This document shows positions 1-8,921 of a stretch of 64,000 bases of DNA, piece after piece. The DNA is from Halomonas sp. A40-4 (GTDB lineage Bacteria; Pseudomonadota; Gammaproteobacteria; Pseudomonadales; Halomonadaceae), in the NCBI RefSeq assembly GCF_015767635.1, contig NZ_CP065230.1:2542001-2606000 (forward strand), in the 5' to 3' direction. Numbering within the stretch: position 1 is the stretch's first letter; each line of letters begins with the position of its first letter. A program made the position numbers and the translations under genes. The notes beneath the pieces were generated by a model. That model saw only the letters and a list, made by a program, of their open reading frames with translations. It was not told the origin of the DNA and searched no databases.

Positions 1-337
1 GGCCTTCAACATGCTCGAAGAAGCTCGGCCAGCCGGTACCGGAGTCGAATTTCATGGCGCTGGTAAAAAGCAATAGATCACAGCCCGCACAGCGGTACTC
101 ACCCTCGCGCCATTCATCGTCCAGCGGGCTTGAAAAGGCGGGTTCAGTGCCATGATCACGCAGTACGTCAAAAGCTTTGTCGGAAAGCCGTTCACGCCAC
201 TCCGCTTCGCTGAGTTCAAGTGGTTCGATATCCGGCGCCGCTTCCAGATCGAGCCTTGGAAAACCAAACGATACACCGGGAAGTGCCCCGGCCAGTCCCG
301 TGAAACCGGCAAGGCCTAAAAAGTGACGACGTTTCAT
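1..337 (-). CDS. msrB: Peptide-methionine (R)-S-oxide reductase MsrB, exported, 3' end cut by window
   Basis: The minus strand from the ATG at 337 reads MKRRHFLGLAGFTGLAGALP, a twin-arginine-like or lipoprotein-free export signal, then an MsrB fold. The zinc-binding CAGC motif (YRCAGCDLLLF) and the family signature FDSGTGWPSFF are visible. The catalytic Cys near the C-terminus lies beyond base 1, so only about 112 residues are present. MsrB reduces methionine-R-sulfoxide in proteins; with an export signal it would act in the periplasm. An SD-like AGGAGC lies a few bases upstream. The group II intron ends only about 34 bp upstream of the start, so the promoter or leader of this gene is intron-adjacent or intron-derived. 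Family assignment is firm; export route (Tat) is inferred from the RR pair. Confidence 0.85.
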   Translation of the reverse strand, partial: MKRRHFLGLAGFTGLAGALPGVSFGFPRLDLEAAPDIEPLELSEAEWRERLSDKAFDVLRDHGTEPAFSSPLDDEWREGEYRCAGCDLLLFTSAMKFDSGTGWPSFFEHVEG

Positions 338-370
338 GAGTCTGCTCCTGTAGCGATCAAAGACCGGCGA

Positions 371-2295
371 ATCGAGTAGGAAGGGGAGTTACCTCCCCTG
401 TCCTCTCACACCACCGGGCATACGGTTCCGTACCACGGCGGTTCATGAACAACGTTTGAGCCATCCTACCGTATCGAGTATCGAGATTAGGCCATGGTCA
501 TAAAAGCACTTCCTCGGCAGGGCCTGATTCATGTGCGATGCCCCGGCATTCCACCAGGGGCCTCGCCCATTACCCGCCGATTTCCAAGCTCGGTATGCGT
601 CCAGACCTAGGCCTCGGAGTTTCCGCCGCCGGGTCGCTGGGCGCTTCCATTGCCGCCAGAGCAGGCCGCGTAAGCGGCGGCGTATCCATTGATCCAGCGC
701 TTCCAGCGGGCGCTTTACATCAACGAGGCTGAAGTAGTTGGCCCATCCTCGTAGGACTGGCCTCAACCCTTCGATTACCCGTTGGATGTTACGCCCCCTG
801 CCACGCTTCAGGATCTCCCGGACACGCTGCGTCATACGCTTCAGGCTGGTCTTGGCTAGCGTCAGTTTCGGCTGATTGTGCCGAGTGAGACTGTAGCCTA
901 GATAGCCGCGTTTCCACGGCCGATCCACCGCACTTTTGCGGCGATTGACCGTCAGCCGGAGTGAACTCTCGAGATACTCACTCAAGCTGTCCATGACACG
1001 CTCGCCTGCTCGTCGACTTTTGACGTACACCTGAACGTCATCGGCGTAGCGACAGAAGCGGTGGCCTCGGCGTTCCAGCTCCTTGTCCAGATCGTCCAGC
1101 AGGATGTTCGCCAGCAGCGGGCTGAGGGGCCCACCTTGAGGCGCTCCTTGGCGTCTCGGTGTGGGCAGGCCGTGCTGGAATATGCCTGCCTCCAGGTAGC
1201 GGCGGATCAGGCGCAGCACGCATTTGTCGTCAACGCGTCGCGCCACCCGTGCCATCAGCAGGTCGTGGTTCACTCGGTCGAAGAAGGCTTCCAGGTCGAG
1301 ATCGACCACCCAGCGGTGGCCGGCGGTAACGTGGGCCTTCATGGACGAGACGGCCTGCTTGGCGTTGCGTTTGGGGCGGTAGCCGTAACTCGACTCGGAG
1401 AACATCGGGTCGAAGATAGGCATGAGCACCTGCAGCAGCGCTTGCTGGATCAGTCGGTCTGTGACCGTAGGAATGCCGAGTTGCCGCTCGCCGCCTTTAG
1501 GCTTGGGGATCGTGGCCGCTCGGATTGGGCTTGGGTGATACTCGTCGGCCAGCAGCCGCTCGCGCAGCGTTGGCCAGTATTGCTTTAGGTGGTTGGCTAA
1601 TTGATGCACTGTCATGCCATCGACACCCGGTGCCCCTTTGTTGGCAACCACCTTACGGTAAGCTCGCTCCATGTTCTCCGGGTCAACGACCCGTTCCATG
1701 AGCGAGGTTGGCTCCGCTTTCGTCCACGATAGCGACGCCGGGGTCGTCTCGACGCTCACCGGCTGGGGCTCAGGGTACTGCCCCTGCCCCTCTGGGTGAG
1801 TGACGGTGTTAGCGTCAGTTTCTGTCTTCATGATCGATCCTCGAGACGTTATCGCCTACTCGCGGTTCTTCATGTTCGGCCCTTGGTGCCGGAGTGAACC
1901 GGCACTTACTATGGCCTCTGCTGACGTCTGGTGGTCCATCCCGTCGCCTCTCGACGCCGGTAGCACCATGGCAGACCACCAGACCTCCCAGGGTAAGACG
2001 CGCGACCTTCCCGCTTATGCCTGTCGGATTTACGTCATGACGTTCCGTGCAAGTATCGGGCTTTAGTGATTAGTGCCACCTCACCCCGCCATAACGCCTC
2101 GTATCCGCTTCCTATTCGTCAGGCCAGCGTTTTGCCTCAGGCTGCCTTCAGATTCCCCCTCGCGGGAGACACCCTTGCCGTCGGCTAGCACTTCCCCTTG
2201 CCGGGCGTGCAGGGGACTTTCACCCCCAAGTCATCCTGAGGCACCACCCCCAGGAACAGCGCCAGTTAAGGCGCTGCGCGCCATGCCTGGCGCAC
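371..2295 (-). mobile_element. Group II intron (class C-like) with its maturase gene
   Basis: The element reads on the minus strand. The 5' end is GTGCGCCAGGCATGG at 2295-2281, a typical GUGYG intron start; the 3' end is a hairpin with AGGA/TCCT and GGGGAG/CTCCCC arms followed by CTACTCGAT ending at 371. A domain V-like segment lies between the maturase stop and that hairpin (about 395-440). Length is about 1.9 kb, usual for small bacterial class C introns. The 5' end lies five bases after the pckA terminator U-tract, which is the known target preference of class C introns (they insert behind Rho-independent terminators). It therefore sits between pckA and msrB and breaks no coding frame. End points are read by eye and could be off by a few bases. 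Confidence 0.8.
443..1831 (-). CDS. ltrA: Group II intron reverse transcriptase/maturase
   Basis: A 462-residue intron-encoded protein. The RT catalytic box is CRYADDVQVYV; upstream RT blocks include KPKGGERQLGIPTVTDRLIQ and GAPQGGPLSPLLANILLDD. A maturase/X domain follows (RPVLRGWANYFS), and the C-terminus carries WWNAGASHMNQALPRKCF, a pattern I associate with class C intron proteins. No HNH endonuclease domain is visible after it, again as in class C. The protein assists splicing and reverse-transcribes the intron at its DNA target. The frame looks intact, so the intron may be active. The N-terminal 40 residues are low-complexity and the true start could be the Met at residue 45 of this frame. 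Confidence 0.92.
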   Translation of the reverse strand: MKTETDANTVTHPEGQGQYPEPQPVSVETTPASLSWTKAEPTSLMERVVDPENMERAYRKVVANKGAPGVDGMTVHQLANHLKQYWPTLRERLLADEYHPSPIRAATIPKPKGGERQLGIPTVTDRLIQQALLQVLMPIFDPMFSESSYGYRPKRNAKQAVSSMKAHVTAGHRWVVDLDLEAFFDRVNHDLLMARVARRVDDKCVLRLIRRYLEAGIFQHGLPTPRRQGAPQGGPLSPLLANILLDDLDKELERRGHRFCRYADDVQVYVKSRRAGERVMDSLSEYLESSLRLTVNRRKSAVDRPWKRGYLGYSLTRHNQPKLTLAKTSLKRMTQRVREILKRGRGRNIQRVIEGLRPVLRGWANYFSLVDVKRPLEALDQWIRRRLRGLLWRQWKRPATRRRKLRGLGLDAYRAWKSAGNGRGPWWNAGASHMNQALPRKCFYDHGLISILDTVGWLKRCS

Positions 2296-2299
2296 ACCC

Positions 2300-2327
2300 A
2301 AAAGGGGTAACGCCGTGGCGCTACCCC
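2300..2327 (-). terminator. Rho-independent terminator of pckA
   Basis: On the minus strand GGGGTAGCGCC pairs with GGCGTTACCCC and is followed by TTTT. It lies about 55 bp after the pckA stop. The group II intron begins five bases further on, so this hairpin is probably the target landmark the intron used. Confidence 0.85.
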
Positions 2328-2381
2328 TTCAGACACTTTAGTGGTGCTTGCGTTCTAAACCTTACAGGCTGGGCCTCAAGA

Positions 2382-3938
2382 TCAAGTCAACTGCGGACCT
2401 GCATTCACAATCGCTTGGTTAACGCCTTCAAATTTCTTGAAGTTATCGACAAACTTGGTAACCAACTCTTGCAGGTGACGGTCATAAGCCGTGCGGTCTT
2501 CCCAGGTATCGCGTGGATCAAGCAGACTTGAGTCCACGCCGGGTACCGCCACGGGCACATCCAAATTCAGTCCATCAATATGCTTGGTTTGCACATCGCG
2601 CAGCACACCGGATTGAATAGCGCTGATAATGGCGCGAGTGGTTGGAATGGAAAAGCGTGCACCGCCCTCACCAAAGGCACCGCCCGTCCAGCCTGTGTTC
2701 ACCAGGTAAACCTGGGCATCCTGCTTGTCGACACGTTTGATCAGCAAGTCGGCGTATTCGCGCGCCGGGCGCGGGAAAAACGGGGCGCCGAAACAGGTAG
2801 AGAACGTCGCCGCCAGCCCTTCAGAAGAGCCCATTTCCGTCGACCCCACCTTGGCGGTATAACCGGACAGAAAGTGATACGCCGCCGCTTCCTTGGAAAG
2901 TACCGAGACCGGCGGCAGCACGCCGGACATGTCACAGGTCAAGAACACAATGGCGTTGGGTTCCCCTGCGAGGTTTTCCGACACGCGCTTTTCAATGTGT
3001 TCCAGCGGGTAAGCGGCACGCGAATTCTGGGTCAGGCTATCGTCGACGTAATCCGGCTCACGACGGTCATCCAGCACAACGTTTTCCAACACGGTGCCAA
3101 ACTTGATGGCGTTCCAGATCACCGGCTCGTTCTTTTCTGACAGGTCGATACACTTGGCGTAGCAGCCACCTTCCATGTTGAACACGACACCGTCGCCCCA
3201 GGCGTGCTCGTCGTCACCGATCAGGTAACGGGCCGGATCAGCTGAAAGCGTGGTTTTGCCGGTACCGGAAAGGCCGAAGAACAGGCAGGTTTCGCCATCC
3301 TCACCCACGTTGGCGGAACAATGCATGGGCAGCACATCGGCGTCCGGCAGCAGGAAGTTTTGCACCGAGAACATGGCCTTCTTCATTTCACCGGCGTAGC
3401 GCATACCGGCAATAAGCACCTTTTTCTCGGCGAAGTTAATGATCACACACCCTTCAGAGGAAGTACCGTCGCGGCTGGGGTCACAGGCAAAATCCGCGGC
3501 GTTGAGAATCGTCCACTCATCTTTGACGGCAGGATTAAACACCTGAGGCCGCACAAACATGGTACGCCCGAACAGGTTTTGCCAGGCGGTTTCCGTTTGG
3601 ACCCGCACCGGCAGGTAGTGAACGTCGTCGCTGCCTACGTGCAACTCGGAAACGAAATGCTCGCGCGTGCCCAGATAATCTTCAACCCGCGACCAAAGCG
3701 CCGAGAACTTGTCCGCATCAAAAGGCCGATTGACGCTGCCCCAGTCAATGCTGTCACGAGTAGAGGGTTCATCAACAATAAAGCGGTCTTTCGGCGAACG
3801 GCCGGTACGAATACCCGTGTTCACTACCAGAGCACCGTTTGCCGACAGGCGGCCTTCGCCACGCGCCACGGCGCGCTCGATCAATTCGGCACTACAGAGG
3901 TTAACGTGGGCTTGATGAGCGGCTTGAGTCGTGGTCAT
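2382..3938 (-). CDS. pckA: Phosphoenolpyruvate carboxykinase (ATP)
   Basis: Converts oxaloacetate plus ATP to PEP, CO2 and ADP, the first committed step of gluconeogenesis; cytoplasmic. The start at 3938 (MTTTQ) is chosen because an AGGA SD precedes it and the frame then has 518 residues, close to the family length of 510-540; the open frame continues 44 codons upstream without family similarity. The kinase P-loop GLSGTGKT is at residues 222-229, the metal and ATP-binding [10 protein letters not shown] at 241-250, and the substrate loop with GRSPKDRF at about 46-53. The gene has its own terminator and a HexR-like operator upstream. Nothing unusual in the protein. Confidence 0.97.
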   Translation of the reverse strand: MTTTQAAHQAHVNLCSAELIERAVARGEGRLSANGALVVNTGIRTGRSPKDRFIVDEPSTRDSIDWGSVNRPFDADKFSALWSRVEDYLGTREHFVSELHVGSDDVHYLPVRVQTETAWQNLFGRTMFVRPQVFNPAVKDEWTILNAADFACDPSRDGTSSEGCVIINFAEKKVLIAGMRYAGEMKKAMFSVQNFLLPDADVLPMHCSANVGEDGETCLFFGLSGTGKTTLSADPARYLIGDDEHAWGDGVVFNMEGGCYAKCIDLSEKNEPVIWNAIKFGTVLENVVLDDRREPDYVDDSLTQNSRAAYPLEHIEKRVSENLAGEPNAIVFLTCDMSGVLPPVSVLSKEAAAYHFLSGYTAKVGSTEMGSSEGLAATFSTCFGAPFFPRPAREYADLLIKRVDKQDAQVYLVNTGWTGGAFGEGGARFSIPTTRAIISAIQSGVLRDVQTKHIDGLNLDVPVAVPGVDSSLLDPRDTWEDRTAYDRHLQELVTKFVDNFKKFEGVNQAIVNAGPQLT

Positions 3939-4025
3939 GTCGATTCCTGGATTTTCTCGATTACCGGGCGCCACCGACGCCTTAAAGTTCATCCCGGCAC
4001 GTGGCTGGGCGCTTAAGTCCGGCGC

Positions 4026-4031
4026 ATTATG
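4026..4031 (-). promoter_or_regulatory. Candidate -10 element of the pckA promoter
   Basis: On the minus strand CATAAT is preceded by TG-like context and lies about 90 bp upstream of the pckA ATG. No good -35 hexamer is 17 bp upstream (that position falls in the hslO terminator hairpin). A poor -35 would fit a promoter needing an activator. The HexR-like site is centred about 56 bp upstream of this element. Inferred by eye only. Confidence 0.35.
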
Positions 4032-4063
4032 GCAAAAAGAAAGCCCCCGGAAAACGGGGGCTT
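4032..4063 (-). terminator. Rho-independent terminator, probably of hslO
   Basis: On the minus strand AAGCCCCCG and CGGGGGCTT form a strong stem around a TTTTC loop, followed by TTCTTTTT. It lies about 165 bp after the hslO stop and between the HexR-like site and pckA, so it would also insulate pckA from hslO transcription. Confidence 0.8.
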
Positions 4064-4075
4064 GAACCAAATATA

Positions 4076-4092
4076 TTGTAGTTAAACTACAA
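4076..4092. promoter_or_regulatory. HexR-like operator upstream of pckA
   Basis: TTGTAGTTAAACTACAA is a perfect 8-bp inverted repeat with a one-base centre. It matches the published gammaproteobacterial HexR consensus TGTARTWAAAYTACA at every position (from memory). HexR (RpiR family, KDPG-responsive) represses sugar catabolism and activates gluconeogenic genes including pckA in several lineages. Its location upstream of the candidate -10 box suits activation. The hexR gene is not in this window. Confidence 0.65.
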
Positions 4093-4227
4093 CATTGCCA
4101 CCATATTTTGTGTTGCGGCGCAGTATTTTTTCAAACACTCGTTTGCCCGATTCGCCCAAGTGACTGGTATGACTAGCGCCCATCAATAGCGTTTGAAACA
4201 TGGCCATTGACCGGCATGACTACAAAA

Positions 4228-5103
4228 TCAATGGATAGTGGGTGACGGCGCATCAGGGTTATCCAATAAACTTTCAATATCCGCTGCCGTGTAGTGATAT
4301 TTCGTGTGGCAAAAGTGGCACTGGGTATTGATTTCACCCTGTTCGCGCAAGATATCCCGCAGCTCGACACCGCCCAGCGTCAGCAATCCGCTACTCATAC
4401 GCTCGCGAGAGCAGGTACAGCCAAAGCGCAGCGCTTTCGGCTCAAAGACGCGCACGGTCTCCTCATGATAGAGCCGATACAACACTTCACGCTGCTCAAG
4501 ACCCAGCAGCTCTTCGGATTTGATGGTATCGGCCAGATGAACGCTGCGTTCCCAGGCATCCACGTCCTGATTCTGCGAGGCGTCCGGCAGGCGCTGCAGC
4601 AGCAAGCCCCCTGCCCGCTCACCGTCTGCGGCCAACCATAGCCGTGTGGGCAACTGCTCCGACTGGCTGAAATAGGCCTCCAGACAGCCACTCAGGGTAT
4701 CGTGGTCAAGCGCAACTACCCCCTGATAGCGATTGCCCCCACGGGGGTCGAGGGTAATCACGATCTGCCCGTCACCGACCAGATCACGGAAGCTGGCGTG
4801 TTCACTGGGCAAAGCGCCACCGTCGGCAATACGGGCAATGGCCCGCAACTCGCCACCCGGGTTGGATTCCGCCATTAACAACGACAGCTCCCCCTGACCA
4901 CGAACCTCTATGCTAAGAGTGCCGTCCAGCTTCACGGTATCAGTCAGCAGCGCAACGGCGGCCAATAATTCGCCCAGCAACTGGTTGACCGCAGGTGGGT
5001 AGGCATGACGGTCAAGCACTTCATGGTAGGCGTTGGATAGCGTCACGATCTCGCCGCGCACATTGGTTTGGTCAAACAGGAAACGTTGGATTTGATCAGA
5101 CAT
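4228..5103 (-). CDS. hslO: Hsp33 redox-regulated holdase chaperone
   Basis: Cytoplasmic chaperone that holds unfolding proteins under oxidative stress; activated when its C-terminal zinc-bound cysteines form disulfides. The four ligands are visible as C229-x-C231 ([10 protein letters not shown]) and C262-x2-C265 ([10 protein letters not shown]). Length 291 matches the family (about 290). The N-terminal segment [18 protein letters not shown] is typical. It lies 46 bp downstream of hslR on the same strand, the usual hslR-hslO order of gammaproteobacteria, so the two are probably co-transcribed. Confidence 0.96.
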   Translation of the reverse strand: MSDQIQRFLFDQTNVRGEIVTLSNAYHEVLDRHAYPPAVNQLLGELLAAVALLTDTVKLDGTLSIEVRGQGELSLLMAESNPGGELRAIARIADGGALPSEHASFRDLVGDGQIVITLDPRGGNRYQGVVALDHDTLSGCLEAYFSQSEQLPTRLWLAADGERAGGLLLQRLPDASQNQDVDAWERSVHLADTIKSEELLGLEQREVLYRLYHEETVRVFEPKALRFGCTCSRERMSSGLLTLGGVELRDILREQGEINTQCHFCHTKYHYTAADIESLLDNPDAPSPTIH

Positions 5104-5149
5104 AAGGAAACCGTTGGGGAAAATAAAAAGGAACCAGCGAGCGGGGAGC

Positions 5150-5539
5150 TCACCCCCCTTGCTCGCGTTGAAAACGCTGGATATCGCGACGCTGTTTTTT
5201 GTCAGGACGCTTGATCGGATGTTGCATGACTTCGTTGTTTAATCGCCGTGCCTCGGCCTCACGGGTACGGTGCTCAACGCTTTCCTGGGTTTCGGCGTAC
5301 AGTTTGCGGGCTTCGGGAGCGCCCTTCCGCTGATCTGACAGCGCGATCACTTCCACTTCGTACACGTCCCAGCCCTGGGGCACCTTGATCAGTGCACCCA
5401 ACTCGACGTTTTTGCTGGTTTTGGCGCGGGTGCCGTCGTATTGCACCTTGCCACCTTCGATGGCCTTCTTGGCCAGCGCGCGGGTTTTAAAGAACCGCGC
5501 GGCCCACAGCCATTTATCCAAGCGAACGCTATCGCTCAT
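5150..5539 (-). CDS. hslR: Hsp15, ribosome-associated S4-domain heat shock protein
   Basis: Binds free 50S subunits carrying stalled nascent chains and helps recycle them. The S4 RNA-binding domain covers roughly residues 5-65 ([16 protein letters not shown], then [10 protein letters not shown]); the basic tail [17 protein letters not shown] is also typical. Length 129 is normal (E. coli about 133). Sits between yrfG and hslO on the minus strand, with 18 bp to yrfG, forming a yrfG-hslR-hslO operon as in E. coli. Confidence 0.95.
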   Translation of the reverse strand: MSDSVRLDKWLWAARFFKTRALAKKAIEGGKVQYDGTRAKTSKNVELGALIKVPQGWDVYEVEVIALSDQRKGAPEARKLYAETQESVEHRTREAEARRLNNEVMQHPIKRPDKKQRRDIQRFQREQGG

Positions 5540-5557
5540 TAACGCTCTCCTCGCTGC

Positions 5558-6211
5558 TCAAGCACGCGGCAGCAGTTGGGCAAATCGGTCCAGTGCGACA
5601 AATTCCTCAAGCGCCTTTTCAGGCCGCTGGCTATCGGGCTGCTTGATGCCCATCAGATAGCGGATACCAAAGGTCCGGGCGCTGGCAAGCACGTGAGGGT
5701 TGTCGTCGATAAATAATGTTCGCGCGGGATCGAACGGTTCGAGCGCCTGCAGCGCTGACCAGAAGGCCTGCTCTTCTTTTGCCGCACCGACGTCTTCTGA
5801 TGAGATGATGGCGTCCAGGTAGTTTTCCAACCCCGTGAGCGGCAGCTTGAGAGCCAGGCTGGCCCGATCGGCGTTGGTTGCCAGTATGACGCGGGGATGG
5901 GCTTGCTTCAGCCAGGTCAGAAAATCCAGGGCGTCGCCGCGCAGACCGATCAAGTGCTGCACTTCTCGCTTGAGGGCGACGATATCGACGCCAAGTTCGC
6001 GGCTCCAATAGGCCAGGCTGTACCAGTTGAGCGTGCCCTGCTCGCCGATGATACGGGCGCGCAGAGTGTCTTGGGTTGCCTCGTCCAACTGGTGAAGTTC
6101 AACGTAGCGGCGTGGCAGATGTTCCAGCCAGAAATGGCTGTCGAAGTGCAAATCCAGCAGCGTGCCGTCCATGTCCAACAGCACGGTATCAATTTCACTC
6201 CACTCGATCAT
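5558..6211 (-). CDS. yrfG: GMP/IMP nucleotidase, HAD superfamily
   Basis: HAD phosphatase of the YrfG type, which hydrolyses purine monophosphates. Motif I is DMDGTLLDL with the nucleophile and acid Asp; motif II is ILATNAD; the motif IV region is LFIDDNPHVLA. The start at 6211 (MIEWSE) is preferred over the ATG four codons upstream because GGGAG lies at correct spacing before it. Length 217 fits the family. First gene of the yrfG-hslR-hslO transcription unit and divergent from nudE, with about 70 bp between them. Confidence 0.9.
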   Translation of the reverse strand: MIEWSEIDTVLLDMDGTLLDLHFDSHFWLEHLPRRYVELHQLDEATQDTLRARIIGEQGTLNWYSLAYWSRELGVDIVALKREVQHLIGLRGDALDFLTWLKQAHPRVILATNADRASLALKLPLTGLENYLDAIISSEDVGAAKEEQAFWSALQALEPFDPARTLFIDDNPHVLASARTFGIRYLMGIKQPDSQRPEKALEEFVALDRFAQLLPRA

Positions 6212-6283
6212 TGCCACTCCCATCGTGAAAGTTATAAGCGTGCTATTGTAGCCTAACTACCGTTTACCAGCCATGGAGGCCCG

Positions 6284-6898
6284 ATGTCCCAATACGACTC
6301 AACCGCCGATCATACCTCGCCCGGCTACCTGAAAAGACCGCAAATCATGGCGCGCAATACCGTCGCACAAAGTCGCTTGTTTCAGGTTGAAGCGCTTGAC
6401 TTGCGCTTCTCAAACGGCGAGGAGCGTCAGTTTGAGCGCTTGACCGGCGCCGACAGAGGCGCGGTGATGATCGTCGCCATGCCCGACCCGGAACACGTAT
6501 TGTTGATCCGTGAATACGCGGCGGGCTTCGAGGATTATGTACTGACGCTGCCCAAAGGCCTGGTTGACCCCGGTGAAGATATCGTCACCGCGGCCAACCG
6601 GGAGTTAATGGAGGAATGCGGTTTCGGTGCGAATCACCTTGAGCCACTCGCCGAGCTTTCCCTGGCACCCAACTATATGCGCCACCGGATGCAGGTACTG
6701 CTGGCGACTGACCTTTATCCCAAGCGCCTGCCCGGCGACGAGCCCGAGCCATTAATCGTTGAGACCCACGCCCTGGAGGAGCTTCCCGCCTTGTTAATGC
6801 GTGAGGATTTTCATGAAGCACGGGCAATCGCTGCGCTGTACATTGCCCGCGATAAACTGCGTGAAGATAAACGCAATAGCACGACGAATCTGCTTTAA
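6284..6898 (+). CDS. nudE: ADP compounds hydrolase NudE (Nudix)
   Basis: Hydrolyses ADP-ribose, Ap3A and NADH to nucleoside monophosphates. The Nudix box G-x5-E-x7-REL-x-EE-x-G begins at GLVDPGED and ends at EECGFG, near residues 95-117. GGAGG precedes the ATG at good spacing. Length 204 is normal for NudE. Divergent from the yrfG operon, an arrangement conserved with nudE next to yrfG in enterics. Confidence 0.93.
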   Translation: MSQYDSTADHTSPGYLKRPQIMARNTVAQSRLFQVEALDLRFSNGEERQFERLTGADRGAVMIVAMPDPEHVLLIREYAAGFEDYVLTLPKGLVDPGEDIVTAANRELMEECGFGANHLEPLAELSLAPNYMRHRMQVLLATDLYPKRLPGDEPEPLIVETHALEELPALLMREDFHEARAIAALYIARDKLREDKRNSTTNLL

Positions 6899-6938
6899 CA
6901 CAGGACGACCCGCCGGCCGTCCCAGTCTTGCTCCGTGC

Positions 6939-7997
6939 TTAGAGATGATTTTTCAACGAAATCCAGCGCCGTTGGCGATGGCTATCAAGACCGGCTTCAA
7001 GAAGTGACATGCTGCGCAGCGCATCTTCAATACTCACCGGCAATGGCGCTTCATCGAGAAGCGCACTGGCAATGCCCTGGTAATACGCCAGGTAATCGCC
7101 ATGCTGGGTGGGGTATTCCTGGCGTACCAGTGGGGCACTTTCTCCCTCGCCTTCCCGCAGCGTCAGGGTGCCGTGCTGGGTATCTTCGCCCCACTGGGAG
7201 GCAGGCAATTCACCGGCTTTCAAGCGATCTTCCTGAGGGTCCAGGCCGTACTTGACGAAACTTCCCTGGGTACCGTGAATCCGAAAGCGTGGCGTGGGTT
7301 CAGCCACCAGAGTGCCCGCCGCAAGGGTGACGCGAACTCCCTCATAATCAAGCAGGGCAAGAAAGTCGTCATCGGCCTTGGCCCCCTCGCGCAACGCGTC
7401 CAGCTCCAGCAAAATGGCGTTGGGCATGCCAAACAGTTCACAGGCTTGATCCAGAAGGTGAGGCCCCAGGTCATACCAGATACCGCCGCCTGGCGTCGCC
7501 TTTTCCCGCCAGCGATCGCGCACTTCAGGCCGGAAACGATCAAAGTGCGACTCAAACCCGGTCACACGCCCCAATGTCCCCGCCTGGAGCAGCCCCTTGA
7601 CGGTCAAGAAGTCACTATCCCAGCGACGGTTATGAAATACCGACACCATCCGCTCCTTGTCGGTCGCTAATGCTTTTAGCTGCTTGGCTTCAGAGAGCGT
7701 AACGGTAAAGGGTTTATCGACCACGACATGCTTGCCCGCCGTCAGGGCCGCCTTGGCAAGCGGAAAGTGGGTGTCATTGGGCGTGGGAACCACGATCAGG
7801 TCGATATCCTTGCGCTCGCATAACGCCACCGTTTTGCTTTCGACCTCGACATCGGGCAAGTCGGCACGTACTTTTGCCGCATCGCTCGAGGAGACAGCGA
7901 CCAGATCCAGACCTTCGGTCGCCTGAATCAGTGGAGCATGAAACGTTTTGCTGGCAAAACCGTAGCCCACAAGGCCCACATTAATACTCGACTTCAT
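6939..7997 (-). CDS. Gfo/Idh/MocA family NAD(P)-dependent oxidoreductase
   Basis: Rossmann N-terminus NVGLVGYGFASKTFHAPLI binds NAD(P); DKPFTVTLSEA contains the conserved catalytic-region Lys of the family; PGGGIWYDLGPHLLDQA is the substrate-side motif with the conserved His. Length 352 and overall pattern resemble E. coli YdgJ/YhhX. Members oxidise sugars or inositols; the substrate cannot be read from sequence. AGGA precedes the start at 7997. Convergent with nudE, whose stop is 40 bp away. Confidence 0.88.
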   Translation of the reverse strand: MKSSINVGLVGYGFASKTFHAPLIQATEGLDLVAVSSSDAAKVRADLPDVEVESKTVALCERKDIDLIVVPTPNDTHFPLAKAALTAGKHVVVDKPFTVTLSEAKQLKALATDKERMVSVFHNRRWDSDFLTVKGLLQAGTLGRVTGFESHFDRFRPEVRDRWREKATPGGGIWYDLGPHLLDQACELFGMPNAILLELDALREGAKADDDFLALLDYEGVRVTLAAGTLVAEPTPRFRIHGTQGSFVKYGLDPQEDRLKAGELPASQWGEDTQHGTLTLREGEGESAPLVRQEYPTQHGDYLAYYQGIASALLDEAPLPVSIEDALRSMSLLEAGLDSHRQRRWISLKNHL

Positions 7998-8120
7998 TGC
8001 ATTCCTTACTGGTCAATACAGGCGTTTATTGATTTTGGCATGAGCACCCCGAGCAAACCAGATGCCAACGCGATATCATGAGGCTACGAGTTCTATTGAC
8101 CCACCTGAGCGAGCCATGCC

Positions 8121-8900
8121 TTGAGTATCAGTGCGCGGGAATTTTATCGCAACGGACCACGCCACCGCCAAGCGCACGCGAGTAGCTTTGCGCTAATTCG
8201 TCGCCAGTTCGATTTTCGCTCCATCGAAATTGGCCGCTGGGTGACAAACTCCGAGCGTGACCGCGCAGCGGAGCTGTTCCATGATGCGCTATGCGATTTA
8301 ATGTTGATCTTGCAGGGACCTGAAGCATTGATTTCGCTACGCGGCTCGCTCGCCTTGCAGTACGGTAGCGGCGGAAGGCCGGGCGTCTCCGCCCACTACG
8401 ACCCCAGCCAGCGCAGCTTTGCACTGGCCAAAAATGCGGGCCCCGGGAGCATCGCTCACGAGTGGTTTCATGCATTCGATCATTACATTGTCACCAAGTG
8501 CTTTCGCGGCACGCCCAGCGGCCAATTTGCCTCGACGGCCTGGCTTTCGGATGCCAAGCCTGTTCCCCACCCACTTAATGATCGGTTAATGCACTGCTTT
8601 CATGCCATTTTACTGCAGCCGGAAGGCGACCAGCCAAGCGAACTATTCAGGCACTCGGCCCGAATGGATAAACAACTTGGCCAGCTGTACTACAGCCGCC
8701 CCGAAGAACTCTGCGCCCGCGCCTTTGAAGCCTTTGTACAGGACGCCGCGATCACCAACCATTTCTTGGTCAAGGGCAGCAAGGCTTCGCCGGAAGCCGA
8801 AAAGGGGCTTTACCCTGAAGGCGAGCAGCGCGAACGAATCAATCGGCTATTTGGCGACTATTTCTCGACATTAGGCAAAGCGCTGCAACGAGAGCTCTAA
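8121..8900 (+). CDS. Putative zincin-like protein, CLCA_X/LPD1-like
   Basis: A 259-residue cytoplasmic-looking protein with no signal peptide. It carries an HExxH-type motif in AHEWFHAFDHY, preceded by a GSIAHEW context much like the LPD1 (large polyvalent protein-associated) domain, and a later PEELCARAFEAFVQ segment that could give the third ligand Glu. I believe NCBI calls this group CLCA_X family. The function is unknown; protease activity is only suggested. The start is a TTG at 8121, since the nearby ATG at 8116 meets a stop at once; the SD is weak. Its stop faces the stop of the metallopeptidase-like gene at 8922-9887 (convergent pair). Confidence 0.7.
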   Translation: MSISAREFYRNGPRHRQAHASSFALIRRQFDFRSIEIGRWVTNSERDRAAELFHDALCDLMLILQGPEALISLRGSLALQYGSGGRPGVSAHYDPSQRSFALAKNAGPGSIAHEWFHAFDHYIVTKCFRGTPSGQFASTAWLSDAKPVPHPLNDRLMHCFHAILLQPEGDQPSELFRHSARMDKQLGQLYYSRPEELCARAFEAFVQDAAITNHFLVKGSKASPEAEKGLYPEGEQRERINRLFGDYFSTLGKALQREL

Positions 8901-8921
8901 ACCTCTTCTCCACTCAGGCGT

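Noticed and set aside
1061..1588. Long plus-strand open frame (175 codons) opposite the maturase gene
   Set aside because: It is the complement of a strongly coding RT gene and has no family features or ribosome site.
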